A stretch of 64,000 bases of DNA, from positions 25,687,226 to 25,751,225 of the forward strand of contig CM053334.1 of assembly GCA_028583605.1 (NCBI GenBank), given 5' to 3'. A model generated the notes under the pieces. The model did not search any database, was not told the origin of the DNA, and saw nothing but the letters and a program-made list of their open reading frames with translations. Positions 20,601 to 33,500 of this stretch are shown here, one piece after another. A program made the translations under genes and the position numbers. Source of the DNA: Dastarcus helophoroides (Eukaryota; Arthropoda; Insecta; Coleoptera; Bothrideridae). The first letter of the stretch is position 1. Every line of letters begins with the position of its first letter.

Positions 20601-21262
20601 TTCTTTATTTTAGGCGGATCACCTATTTATTCTTCTATAAATTATTATTCTACTATAAATTTAAGGTGTTGCTCCATCTTTTTTGAGGTTGTCCCATTTG
20701 CTTGGGTCTCTCTTGGGTGATTTATCATGGGCAATTTTCACTATTCCTCTTTCATCCATTCTGCTTATGGTGATCGTTCCACTCTTTTTTTCTGCTCAGC
20801 ACCCAGGTGTTAATATTATCTACCTTACACGTGTTCCTTATATTTTCACTTCTTTCTCTGCTGAGAAGTGTTTTACCAGTTATTCTGCGAAGTACCTTTA
20901 TTTCTGTTGTTTCTAGTAGACGTTCAGTTTTCATTGCTTCTGGTCTAGTTTCTGCTGCATATGTTATGATAGGCCTTTTTCCGGCGTTATTCGGGCGTTG
21001 GTTTCAAGTCCAATATTTTTATTACACCATATATTATATTATCATTAAGACATCCTGTTACCCTCGCTGCTTTTATTGCCTGCGATCTCACCTCTGCTTC
21101 CACTTTATTATAGCTCGAGATCTCAAAGCCAATATATTTGAATTTTATTTCTTGCTGAATAGATTTGCCGTCAACTTCAAGCTTGCATCTCATTTGTGTT
21201 TTTGATGTAGTCATAAACTTTATTTTAGCAGCAGAAATTATCATGTTGAATGACTTGGCCAT
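20590..21262 (-). pseudogene. Non-LTR retrotransposon 3' fragment
   Basis: Minus-strand RT C-terminal half: FNMIISAAKIKFMTTSKTQM, CKLEVDGKSIQQEIKFKYIG, then after a frame change RLLETTEIKVLRRITGKTLL, CKVDNINTWVLSRKKEWNDH and, near 20700, SPKRDPSKWDNLKK-like text. It shares wording with the LINE remnant at 3250-4850, so they are the same family. It ends about 250 bp upstream of the P450 gene 2 start codon. Confidence 0.75.
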
Positions 21263-21511
21263 ACAGTTGAATTCTCAAAATATTGTCTTATATATTTCAA
21301 ACATTTAGCTTTTTTGAAAAATTTAAAGGTTTTACATTATCATGCTGCTGAATTAGGTCAGTTTTTTCACCAGAAGAAACGCCCATATCACGTGTCCGAA
21401 ATACACTTTCGTATTAGACAATTATGTAACGGCAACAAGAAAAAAAGGATCAATCATCGCCCAAATTTATATGAAGTCTATAAGAAGCAAGTTTGTGTAT
21501 GTTTTAGAGAA

Positions 21512-24500
21512 ATGGTTCGCGAAGCACTTTACTCAAAGTCTGCTTCATTAGGCGATCAAACAGTAAAAGGAATATTTCCTACGTTGGCTGTGACTTGCTG
21601 CGTAGCATTCTTTGTGTGGTTTCTAAATTATCACTGGAAAAGAAGGAAACTTTATTTTTATTCTTGGAATGTTCCTGGACCCTTTGCCTGGCCCTTGATT
21701 GGAAGTGCACTTTCATTAGCTGCTAGTGATACAAGTGGTAAGTTCTAATTTTTTATCGTTTTAATATTTTATGCGTTTAATTTTTGGAAAATAGATTATT
21801 GGAATAACTGAAAACTACTGTCACATTTTTGTATTAATGTCACAGCCCATACCAACGTAATGAGGAGGTTGAGTAGGTTGAATGATTGACAGTGTGCTGC
21901 GGATCTCAATCAAGAATTGCTATAATATATTCAAAAACCTTTGAAATACAAATATTGTCCCCTGAAATCAAGAAAGATTAAAAAACACAACAAAGGTTTC
22001 TTTAACGCGTTTCGATAGCCAAGCTATCATCTTCAGAGAGTTACTATGATCGCTATCGAAACGCGTTAGAGCAATCTTTGTTGTGTTTTTTAATCTTTCT
22101 TGGTTTCAGGGAACAAACTTTGTATTTTAATTTTTGAAAATAACCAAGGGCCAGTGCGTTCCACCAAAACAAAAACCTTTGATAAACTAACTTAAATACG
22201 AATTTGTGTTTCAGAAATATTTAACAATCTTTTTCAAATGGTTGACGCTTACAAACCACTGGCAAGAGCTTGGTTCGGCAACAAACTCTTTTATGGGATA
22301 ACTACTCCTGAGCACCTTGAAATTGTTTTAAACAGTCCACATTGTCTACGCAAAGATGAATTATTATGCAAATACGTTGGCGAAATTACTGGAACTGGAC
22401 TGTTTACGGCGCCAGGTATTAGACAACATTTCATTTCGACGAATTTTATTTACAGTCGTATTTGTCGCAGTCGCTAAATGGAAAAAACATAGAAAAATTA
22501 TTATGCCTACGTTTAATCAGAAGATTTTAGATCAATTCGTTGAAATATTTGTTGAACAAAGTCTGATACTGCGAGACAATTTAAAGAAGCGCGCTGGAAA
22601 AGGAGAAGTTGATATTTTTTCTATTGTATCCGCCTACAGCTTAGACACGATATGCGGTAGGTAGTATTTGAATTATAAAATAAGAATTCAAGACTTTCTG
22701 CAAAATGAAACCAATTTTCAAAAATAGTTAATGAAGAAATCTAGAGTTAAAATATATTTTGACTTAATTAGGTTTAATCAAATGTATTTATTTATATAAT
22801 ATCAAACATAACCTATCTACCGAAATTGTTCTTGAGAGTTCCTTGTTGCGAAATAAAATTTTGGACTTAATGATATAAACGAAAAAGCCAATTTTAAAGA
22901 AAAAGTCGACTTTTTGTGTCACATAAAACATTGCATTTTGAGATACAAAATGAAAATAGGAAAATAAAGTGAATTTTAAAAAGTCATCTTTCTAAAAAAA
23001 TGAATATTAAGAAAAATGGAATTTCGAAAACACACGACTTCCGAAAAAAAAAGTACAAAACGTAGTGAGAGTGAAGTCAAAATTTTAAAAAATAAAACCA
23101 ATTTTGTCTAGTATAAGAATTTAGGAAAAAATAGGTTTTCAGGAAAAAGGTAAAAATTTCAAGAAAAGATGAATTTAGAGAAAATAGTCAAAATTTCAAG
23201 AAATACCAATATTAATATAAAAATCAAAATTTCGAGAAATAACCAAACTTTAAAGATGTATGCAAGAAGAATGCAACCTAGACTACAAATTCATGCAGCC
23301 CTCCAGGCGTGTATAGTGAATCATAGGTAGCTGAACTACCAATAGTTGAAACACTGCTACCTAGCGAAGCGGTTGCTCTCTAGGAGAGTTCCCAGAAGAC
23401 AAGGATTCTATAATGCACAGACCAATAGGTTTGAACATTTATTAGATTCGAAGTTTGGAAACCAAATACCGGTTTCGATCGAATTAAAAAAAAAATAACC
23501 ATCGATCAGTGTTACCAAAATTATGGGCATTCTTTACAGAATGGCTTTGAACATTGAAATGGGATGTCACTGACCCCCCCCCCCCTCCCATACTCTTAAA
23601 TAGATATAGCTTATCTAAAACACCGAATACACAGCTCCTTTCTACACCGGCCTTCTGGTGACTAAATTCGAATCTACTGAGGCTCTGGGGCGCAGGTAGC
23701 CATAAGATGTATTGATTCTCAAAAATCACAAAACCCAATGGGTCTGTAAAACCCTTTGGACACACTTAAAAGTAAAAAAAAACAATTCTGTAAATGAACT
23801 CGAGTTAAAAACACAGCAAATTTAAAAACAAAAATACTCAAAATTTCAAAAAGGACGAATTTCAACAACAAAAAAAACTGAGCGAGATGAGAGTCTCATG
23901 CTTTCAAATACTGAGATAGATGTTAAAATTTTAAAAAGCAAATTGGAATTAAAGTTAATAAAAAATATTTAAACTTCCAAAAAAAATCTTTTCCTGCCTT
24001 TTTACAAGAATTCAAAATTTAGGAGAAATATTTTTCGAAATGATTACCTTTCTGGGAAAAAAGCAGCCAAATATTAAAGAAAAGGCAAATTCTGATAAAC
24101 AAATCGAAATTTGCCGAAATGTGGACTTTACAAGAAGTCGAAGTATCCAAAAAATCGAATTTTGAAAAATGATGCAATTTCGAAAATAAACGAAGTATTT
24201 TAAGATAAAAATTGAAACTTTAAAGACAGGCAAATTTTGATGAGATAAGTCAAATTTTGATAATAAACTTCCAATTTCAAAAGAAAAAGGCAAATATTTT
24301 GAAAAAAGTTGCTGTTTCGAGAAAATGTGAAATTTTAAGATAAGGACGAATTTTGAAGAGATAATGGAAACTGCTGACAAGTCACTCCAGTTGAAATTAA
24401 ATTTTCGTTTGACTACCTACTTGAATCAGCCTTATTCGCTGCGCTCATGGAAATATTAATGTTTTGTTAACTTTTTGTTTTACAGCAAAGAACCAAAGCA

Positions 24501-27500
24501 CTTGGACGCCTTTCACAGGTTACTTACTTACTCAAAACATTAAGCTGATTAGTTCTTCGGTTAATAGCTTGCGCTAAGCTTTAAAATGAGGACTTGTTCT
24601 TATTTGTAGCAAAAGTTATAATTTTTTCTGAACTATATACTAAAAATCTAATATTTAGGAATTCTAAAACTATAAACTATAAACACACGAGATGGGTTGT
24701 TGGTAGTTCAGCTACAAATGATTCTCAATGACTCGTTCATAGGACTACACTATTGTACTCGAACAATAAGTTGTATTCCATTTGAAGAACGCTTATTGGA
24801 ACTATTCCATAGTTTCTTTCATTGCTCGAAAGATGGCGCTCTTTTGAGGAACCTGCAGCGACACTGAATCTGAATGACTGCCATAGTAACGACAAAAAAA
24901 AGGATCTTGGTGATGACACCGATCTTGAAACAAATGTTATTGATTTTTTAATATAACAAATAGATTACGGTTTAACTTTTCTTGTTAGGTTCAATATAAA
25001 AATAAACTTTATTTCAGTCTTTCTGGAATATCTCTTTGTGGTGCCTTATCCAGTAACCACAAATTACGTGAACGAATCCCATTGATTTTTAAGCGTTTAC
25101 TTGCCGCATCATTGTTCAGCATATTAGTTTAATGTACTGTGGTGAGTCGAGTTCTACTAAACTGTTCTATTTCTTCGTTTGTTTTATTCAATTGAATTTT
25201 ATTCAATATTTTCTTGAAAATATTAAATCTACAAATACTGTTTTATAAATATTCTTTGTAACATAACGTTTTGCGTAAGAAACAGATTTCTTAACAGTTC
25301 ACAAATTAGATAAGGGTTATTTGTTAGGCCTGGTTTGTTTCAAGTTTAATTACCTAAACTGAGTAAAATAACATGTTAGTTTTGAAGGACAGCTGAAAAG
25401 TAGAGTAATAAATAAGGGTAAGTGTCAATAACGGAGACCGTAGCAAATCTCTCGGGAAGACCATGTGGTGGTAGACTGAAGGAATTTGACGTTCATAAAA
25501 CGCCCTTATAAACACGTACAATTGTAAGTTATTTAAATTTTAATTATCGAAGTAAAACTTGCAAGATAAAAGGACGACATTATTCAAAAGGGGTTTGCAG
25601 TTTGATATGCACTTTAAGAATCATTTTCAAAATTTATTTAAGGGCTAATTTGGATTAGAAATATTTAAATTAGTAGAAATTCTGCATGCTCATGCCCTCT
25701 AGCGAGATGCAGAGGATGTCTTTCGGTCCCCAAAAGTTAAGGGTAGGGAAAAAGAAACATAAAGCACCGTAAAGAAATTAAAAGGAATCAAATACTGAAC
25801 TTCGATGAAATTAGTTTAGAAATTACGATCAACTTCCGGACTTATAAAAACCGAGTACGAAAAACGGGAGTTTAATAAAAAAAACTCCTTCTGTTTGTGC
25901 TAATTAACGTGAATGAACATAAAAAAAACAATTTCTGTTCAACGTGAAGTTCTTGTGCAATTTTGAGTGATGTTTGCTACGGGACAAATAGGCAAGTAAA
26001 GGTTAAATTGTCCCATGATTTTATTTGATGGTTTTCGCTTTTATATGATTTAATTAACTTTTCCTAAAATTTGAGAAAATACTTGTTCCTAATTTTGATC
26101 AATATGGGCTTGGGGGGCGTACACAAAAAAAAAGAGAAAAGAATTTAAAACTTCCACAACAAACCGAATGAATGAGAAAGTCGTTGTTAGAAAATTATTA
26201 TTGGGCCAAGAACCCTACCGCTGACTGGTGCAACTACCAGTCTTAGTTATAAAAAAAAGAGAGAAAAAAAAACAAAAACAAAGAGAGTAGAAAGAAAAAA
26301 AGACGAAAACAAATAAAGCAAATTTGCTTCAAAAATCTTCTATTTTCTTAAGGTCGTTCTTCGATGTTCTGCTGTTAGAAGCTGAGTTTCCAGGGGTTCA
26401 AAAAATCGATAACATTCATCACCGCAGGCTCGGTAACTGACAGCAGACATCTATATTAGGATTTGCTGATGATGTACTGTACGTTCTCGAAACGGAAAAA
26501 AAAGGAAAACCGGAACCGGTGTTGTAAGAAGGTTGTCTGAAGAACTTTCCAGACACAGGCAAAACCCCAAACGCAGGTGAGCTCCTGGCTGCGTCCCCTC
26601 GGGATCATATGCCTGAATACACTGGGGGCATAAGTAACCTCTCCTGGCCTCTGTTTTGGCGTATTTGCCCGGCCTGCCTTATCCGTAGATCCCCTCAACG
26701 GTTACACAGTCCGAAAAAAAGGACTCTTCTATATAGACTACGGAGAATTACAACGCCGCGCGTCGCGATCGGGAAGCTTTTGCAAAATTACTAATCTATA
26801 GTCGCATGCCTAGATTTACTGTCAACATAAATTTACTAACGTAGGCGGACGAGCAGTATCAGCATCAGCTCTCGTTGGGGAGATGTTTTTTGATGAAAGA
26901 AATGAGAATTTCTTGCCAGTTTCTAATTTTAATTTAAATGTTTTTTTTTGGGCTAAGTCAAGCCACTTTCTAAGCCAGAAAAACGCCCCTTCTATTAGAC
27001 TAGTAGCCGTAGAACTAGATATAGTGCTGGAAGAAAAAATTCTGCTCAGAAAGTTTCTACGAAATCTTAACAAGATTTCTAGTCTATTTTATGACACTGG
27101 TTTGAGTTCGAGTGATTGAGTTTGATATGAGAAAAACAGAAAACCAGACAAAGGAACAAGTTAACAAAGAAAAGAAAGAAAGAATGAGAGAACGAGAGAT
27201 CTGTAAGATTGAATCAACATTTATAAATTTGATTTATTACGATAAATCACAACTTCATTTCCAAGCTTGAGCTCCATTTTCTCGTAGCATTATCCCTTGG
27301 ATATTGTTAGCTCAAAGCTTTAACAGGAAACTGTATGCTATGTGAAGTATGCTTGAATTAAGAAGCGACAAAACTCACAAGAATTGGGAATAAAAAACAG
27401 ACACCTGAAAATAGTTTGAGAACTTCTGTTTACAAACTAACCAGCGAACGCCCACCGATAATCAGGTACAAAGTTAGCTGAATTTGGTTTGAAAACCTTC

Positions 27501-30500
27501 GAGTACAAACTAAATGGCTCAGCTGGGGAAAATATTGCGATTATTAGGGTTAAAATAAACTTTGGGAAATTAATAACCGACGCACGATATACGAGCGAAA
27601 GAGTTAGACAAAGAATGTCAGATTATTTGTGCTTAATGAATTCTCTTAATTCTCTAAAGAAATATTTCTCTCAGATCTGTGTCCAGCAAATTTAAACGAG
27701 TTGAAACAAACAGGTTCACTTTTATTCTGTTGTATTATGTTTAAGAACACTTGAAAATCACAAACTTGAAATTTTGTTGATTTATTTTTTGACCAATTGT
27801 AATAAAAAGTTAAGGTCAATTGTTGTTTGAATTTGATAACACTTCCCTGTCGACCCTACGAGCTGGGGTTACAATTTATTGGAATAAAATAATTTTAAAC
27901 ACAACGTAGACAAATTGGGTCCGAAAATCGAAAGTAAATTATTCTTCCAAAATTTTTAAAGATGAGCAAAATTCGACCATTTTGAAAAAATATATACAAT
28001 CACTGGTTATGGTCACAAACGGCTGCTCATCACAGTACCAAAGTATCAAAATCTAATACATCGAAACCGGTCTTTGATTTTCAAAATCTGATAAATGTTC
28101 AAAGATATCTGTTCATTAGAACCATAAAATAAGTTTTATAAGATAGTTATTTTGTAGGCACAGTCAAATATTGCAATTTTATTTAACGCTGTATCAATTA
28201 TTTCTTTCCTAAATGATTTTATTTTGTAGAAAGTGCAATGGGTATTAAAATAAATGCTCAAACTTCCAACCAAGGATACGCCGAGTGGGTTGACACGTAA
28301 GTTACCATTAAAGAATGAAAAATCCGCACTTACATACACTAATTTAATTTAAAAATGTATGAAAGATTGCATGGACAGACACTGACAATTAATTATTATT
28401 TTAAAAAAGCTACTACTACTATTCTTAAAGGCTAAAAATCCTACCATTGCCTGTTTTTTTTTTTTTTAAGTTTAATCCACTCACCAAGGGTAACTCCATT
28501 ACGCCTTCAAAGCATTGCGAGTAAGATTCGGAAACAAGGATAGATGGCGATGAACCGCTTTCCTAAACAAGCATAGGTTGTAATTTTTGAAGAAAATTTC
28601 ATTGGGTAACGAGTTCCATAGCTTGAAAGTTCTATAGAAAAAAGAGTCTTCGTAGACAGAAGTCCTTACTGTGTCAAGATGGACTGCACAGGAATTTGCT
28701 GTCTCCGACTGTCTTGTATGCCTAACAAATTTTGCCCTTGATGGGATCAATCCTATTAATTCCTGCGAGCATCCTTCATGATAGAACTTGTAGAAAATAG
28801 ACAAGTCCCCAACCATCCTCCTGTGCTCTATTGTTTAGAGAGAATCGATCAAACTCTCGTCATCAATTAGGCGAATCGCTCTTCTTTGAATTGAATCCAA
28901 AAGAGCTAAAGTGCACTTTGGGGCTGAACTCCAAATATAACAACAGTATTCTAGTGTTGGCTTAATTTGAGCTTTATACAGTGTGAGTAGCAGATGATAT
29001 GTAACGTACTTTTAAGCTCAAAAAAGAAACCCTAGCTTCTGAGAGGCAGACTTGGCAATGATACGCACATGATCGTCCCAAGAGAAGCTAATGCTCGCAT
29101 TCACTCCTAGGATAAACAGATTAGATCCCATCGGCAGAATTTTACCGTCCATTAGTATGATTGTTGAATTATCCCTTGATGTTTTCTTAGAGAATACCGC
29201 GGCCGCGGAGTTTTTGGACCGTTCAAGACGACCAGATTTTTCTTACACTATTCAATAATGATTTCGAGATTCCAATTAATTAACTGTATTTATCTCCATC
29301 GGCTGTTCCTTTAGTCGTTCTGAAGCAGAGACGGATAATGTTTTGTCGGAGAAAAGAGATGACCCAAGGCTACTATCATCTAAGTAACTGTTGATAGGAT
29401 TGAAAACTAAAGCTCCTGGAGCACCCCTGCATTAATCTTAAATGTCTTGGATGAAATTTAATAACATTTTTAGGATGAAGAGATCTGTCAGCGGGAAAAT
29501 TGAATATCAAATGACAGAGTCGAGGAGGAAGACCATAAAATGTTAATTTAGCGAGAAAAAATTGGTGCCAGATTCTGCCAAAGTCACAATCCTAGCCTCA
29601 CCATATTTTTCCATAGCTGGGTTGCAGATATGAGTAACGTATGCCACTAGATCGCCAGTCGAGCGTTGTTGTCTAAAACCGAATTGCCCGTCCGAGATGA
29701 TTCTATTCTCCTCCAGATATTTGAGAATCTCGATGTTAATAACCATTTTACGATCGAAATCACTTTTTGCCTCGTCAATAACCGGTTTATGAGAATATGC
29801 ATCTACAAATGTGGTCCGAGTGTCGACTAAGGGATTATTTCGCCAATGAAGATATGCGCGATTTTTGCAGGAGACAGCTCGAGCACATTTTTTGCTGAAC
29901 CAAGATATACTGGAGGCAGACTTCTTTTGGGAGTGAAGAATTGAGCATTCCATACCAATCAAGATAATTTCACTGATTGATTCGGCTACTGAGGAGGGGT
30001 TGTCTTAGTTAAAGCAGACTGTCTGCCATGGGAAGGATGCAAAGTCTCTTAATTCTTCCCAGTAAGCAGAGTTAAAATGCCCTACGAGACTGTGTTTGAG
30101 AAGAAGGTGGTATATGAAGCGAACAAGAGGCTGCTGCAAGCTTGTGATCCGAATTTCCAAGCGCTGATGTCACAGAGATTTTATACGAATTTGGAGAATT
30201 TGTAAGGAAAAGGTCAACTAGCTTAGGTTGATGGGTATTTACATCCGGAAATCTTGTGGGTTCCTCAACTAATTGCGATAATCCACAAGTGATGACGAAA
30301 GCCTCTGCGACCCTTTCTGCGTCGTCAGTTTGGAAAGAAAACCTTAACCAGGGGATGTTGTGTACATTGAAGTCACCGAAAAAGACAAGGTTCAAAGTTT
30401 CACAAAAAATGTGGTGAAGTTTAGTTTACAAAAAATCAATTTATTCATGATGGTGACTAAATCATACCTTAATTAAAAAAAGCTCTTTAATCATAATGCT

Positions 30501-33500
30501 CCCTAAGGCCCTTTTTTGCGACTACTTAACTAGATCGGTGGTCGACAACCTATGATCCTCAGGTCACCGAATGGCCCATTTAATAATTTCAAGTGATTCA
30601 GTTTAGTTTCGAAAATAAAGTATAGTATACATATAACAATAAATTATAAAACATAAACATAAAATAAACATTTTGAGATTGAAAAAAAATTGAGAATTCA
30701 TGCTAAGAACAATATTTTAGTTTGATTACTGTAAACCTTATATACATAATTGTTTATGTATATAAGATACGAGGAACTCAACTCCAAATTAACTAACCTA
30801 ACCCAAACTCACATTTTGGTTAATTATGACCCTCCGCCAAAAAAGGTTGCCGATCCCTGCAATAGACTTTAAGAACAGGTGGTAAAAAGTGTGGATTCTA
30901 AAATATGCCGCCAAACTGAAACTTTTTCATTAACACGAAATATTTTTTCATTTCAGTGCATTAAGAATTGCGTTTAAGCGAATGTTGACAATTTGGTACC
31001 ATTTTGATTGTATATTCAATCTATTCAAAGACTCAAGAATTCTTTATGAAGCAACTGATAAAATTCATCAGTTCACTAAAAAGGTAATATTTTTCCTTCT
31101 TATTATCCTTCTGGAAAATTGACATGATTACATTTAAAGACTCGTTTTAATGTTTCTATCTATAAATTGGTTGTCACTAGAGACTACCTTATAAAAATAA
31201 CTTTAAGTGCTAATTGCTTAAAATATCAAGATCTTTTAAGGAGCTCGAACATTCATCACATTTATAGTTAACAATCAAATACTGAATTCAACTTTGCTTG
31301 GGATGCTCTTTTTCATCATGGTAACATTCATCCACTTTTAAACATGCCAGTGCATGAAAGACTACCTTAGCGTAGTTCTAGAGCGATAATTTTGTAAACA
31401 ACAGCTAATTGCAGTTTTTAGTCGTACAGGAAGACGACTGTGTAATGATTACACTCGCCAATCTCACAAAAAACCTTTAAGCCGCAGATTTTTTTTTAGA
31501 TTAAAGTTGACTGTACTAAACCAATGAGAATAAATAAGGTCAAAACCGTTATTTTATCTCTAACTCTGATTCTAATAAATATTTCAACCTGTTTGGCGCA
31601 TTGGACTATTTTGAATACTTCTTTGACTTTACTGGATGTCTTTTTTTTTGAACTTTTAGCAGTAAATTGGCAAAATTTAGAGACTTCCAAATAAAGCTAC
31701 CAATGTACAATTCCACAGCTTTTGCCTCAAAGTCGATTGCTTCTATTCGTAATAAATTTTATTTTTTAGGTTGTCGTCCAGAAAAGATTAGCCTATGAAC
31801 AGAAGATGAATGAATGCAAATATACAGATAAATATGAAGGTAAGTTGACTCTATAAGCTAGGTGTAATTAACACAGTTTTGAGAAAGACATGGAAAATAT
31901 TACATCTGTATGATGTATACTACGTAAAATATGCCAAAATATTGTTATTTATTCGTAATTATTAATAATAATTCAGAAAATGTATACAAAGTTAAATAGT
32001 CTTTATGTGCAGTAATAATGTAAAATTTTTACACCAAACAATGTAAAGCATTCTTTATTTTTGGCTGGAGATAGATAGATATGATATAAGTCGAACAGGA
32101 TATATACATTTCTCTCATTACTACGACCTTAAAGATCTTTTGTGATAAACCCAAAATGTATTGATCCTAAATTCCCAGGTTTTTATAAAAGCATAGAATT
32201 TTTCTAGGAGCAATTTTACTTACCTCTGCAGATTTAACTTGTACCTGTTCCAAGTAAAGTTGTCTCCTGTAAAACAATGCTTCGCATGTGCAAAGTAAGT
32301 GTTCTGCAGTTTCTTTGTCTTCGTTGCAGAAGCGGCAAGTCTCTAACGCCGTTTTACCTATCTTTTTGAGATGGCATCTTAGCGTGCAGTGTCCTATAAA
32401 AAGGCCTGTTATCAACCTTAACTTCGGTTTGCTAAGGTCGAGAAGTTCCTTTGTCTTTGTGTCAGAATATGTGACGAACTTTTTCGCATGGTTTGTCCTG
32501 AAATTAATTTTCAGTGGGATTCTTTTTGTTTCTCTTTCCATTTGTGGACTTTATTTCTTATATGAAATTTTGTTATACCAAAGTAAGGTTCAGGATCCAA
32601 GAAGTGGGGATGCTACACCTTCTCTAGCTAGGCGATCGGCAATCTCATTTCCTGCAATACCTATGTGTGCTGGCACCCACATCAAGGTTGCCTTTTTACG
32701 GGCAGCCAACTGTTTTAGTAGTTGTAGGCAGTCCCACACAAGTATGGATTTGACAGTAAAGCTACTCAGAGCTTTAAGCGACGCTTGACTGTCTAAACAG
32801 ATATAGATCCTTGCTCCTTGTAAATCCTTCGATAGACATTCCTAGGGTGAATAGTTTTAAGGCATGTGCTTTTGCCTGGAAGATCGCAGGAGTTTAACCT
32901 AAGGCTTTCGTTAGCCTATATTTTGGGCTATATACGCCGACCCAAACTCCTTCTGCTGTTTTTGACCCATCCGTGCACCAGATAAGTGATCCTTGCTATA
33001 GTTTAGGTTTTTGGTCCATCCCACTCATATGGCGATCATTTATGACCACTTCAAATGAGTATTCCAATCTGGTTTGTATTGTATCAATCGGTTTTGTGGT
33101 TGACGATAACCCATTCTTTAAAAATACTCATGTGTCCGATAAAGTCTTCTTCCTTCAGATCTACTTCCTGCCCCCAGAATTTCCTTCTTCTTTACCTGTA
33201 GATGTAAAGGGAAGAAATTCAGCACAACTTCCAGAGCTGCAGTTGGAAAGGGTTTCATTGTTCCTGTAATTCCAAGACATGTTAAATGTTGTTCTTTTGC
33301 AAGTTTACCTTGTGCTGTCTTTGTCGTTGTCTTTTGCTTTTGGTCACCATACTAACGAGGCGTACGTAACCATCGGTTAGATAACCGTCATGTAAGACGA
33401 GTAGACCAGTGGATCATTTTGGATTCAGTCCCCAGGCTTTTCCAAAGAGTCTTAAGCAGGTTTAGTTTACCACTATTACATGTTTGACTACCTTTATCAA

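Noticed and set aside
20462..20720. Overlapping open frames of phenylalanine-rich protein
   Set aside because: Produced by the TTTGAAAATTTC quasi-repeat, not by a gene.
21314..21511. Upstream in-frame extension of P450 gene 2 (66 codons)
   Set aside because: No P450 similarity and it would put the membrane anchor far from the N-terminus; the ATG at 21512 fits the family.
22451..22470. Alternative acceptor TTTACAG at 22449-22455 for the third exon of gene 2
   Set aside because: Using it adds five extra residues absent from gene 1; the GTCGCAG acceptor at 22470 aligns with the site at 56 in gene 1.
23572..23590. Poly-C run within an otherwise AT-rich intron
   Set aside because: Simple homopolymer; no structure around it such as a quadruplex (only one run).
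26465..26495. CUGAUGA...CGAAACG pair resembling a hammerhead on the + strand
   Set aside because: No stem II pairs between the boxes, and the same bases read as a reverse-transcriptase FADDV strand.
32288..32788. 166-codon + strand open frame
   Set aside because: Antisense shadow of the RNase-H-type LINE C-terminus.
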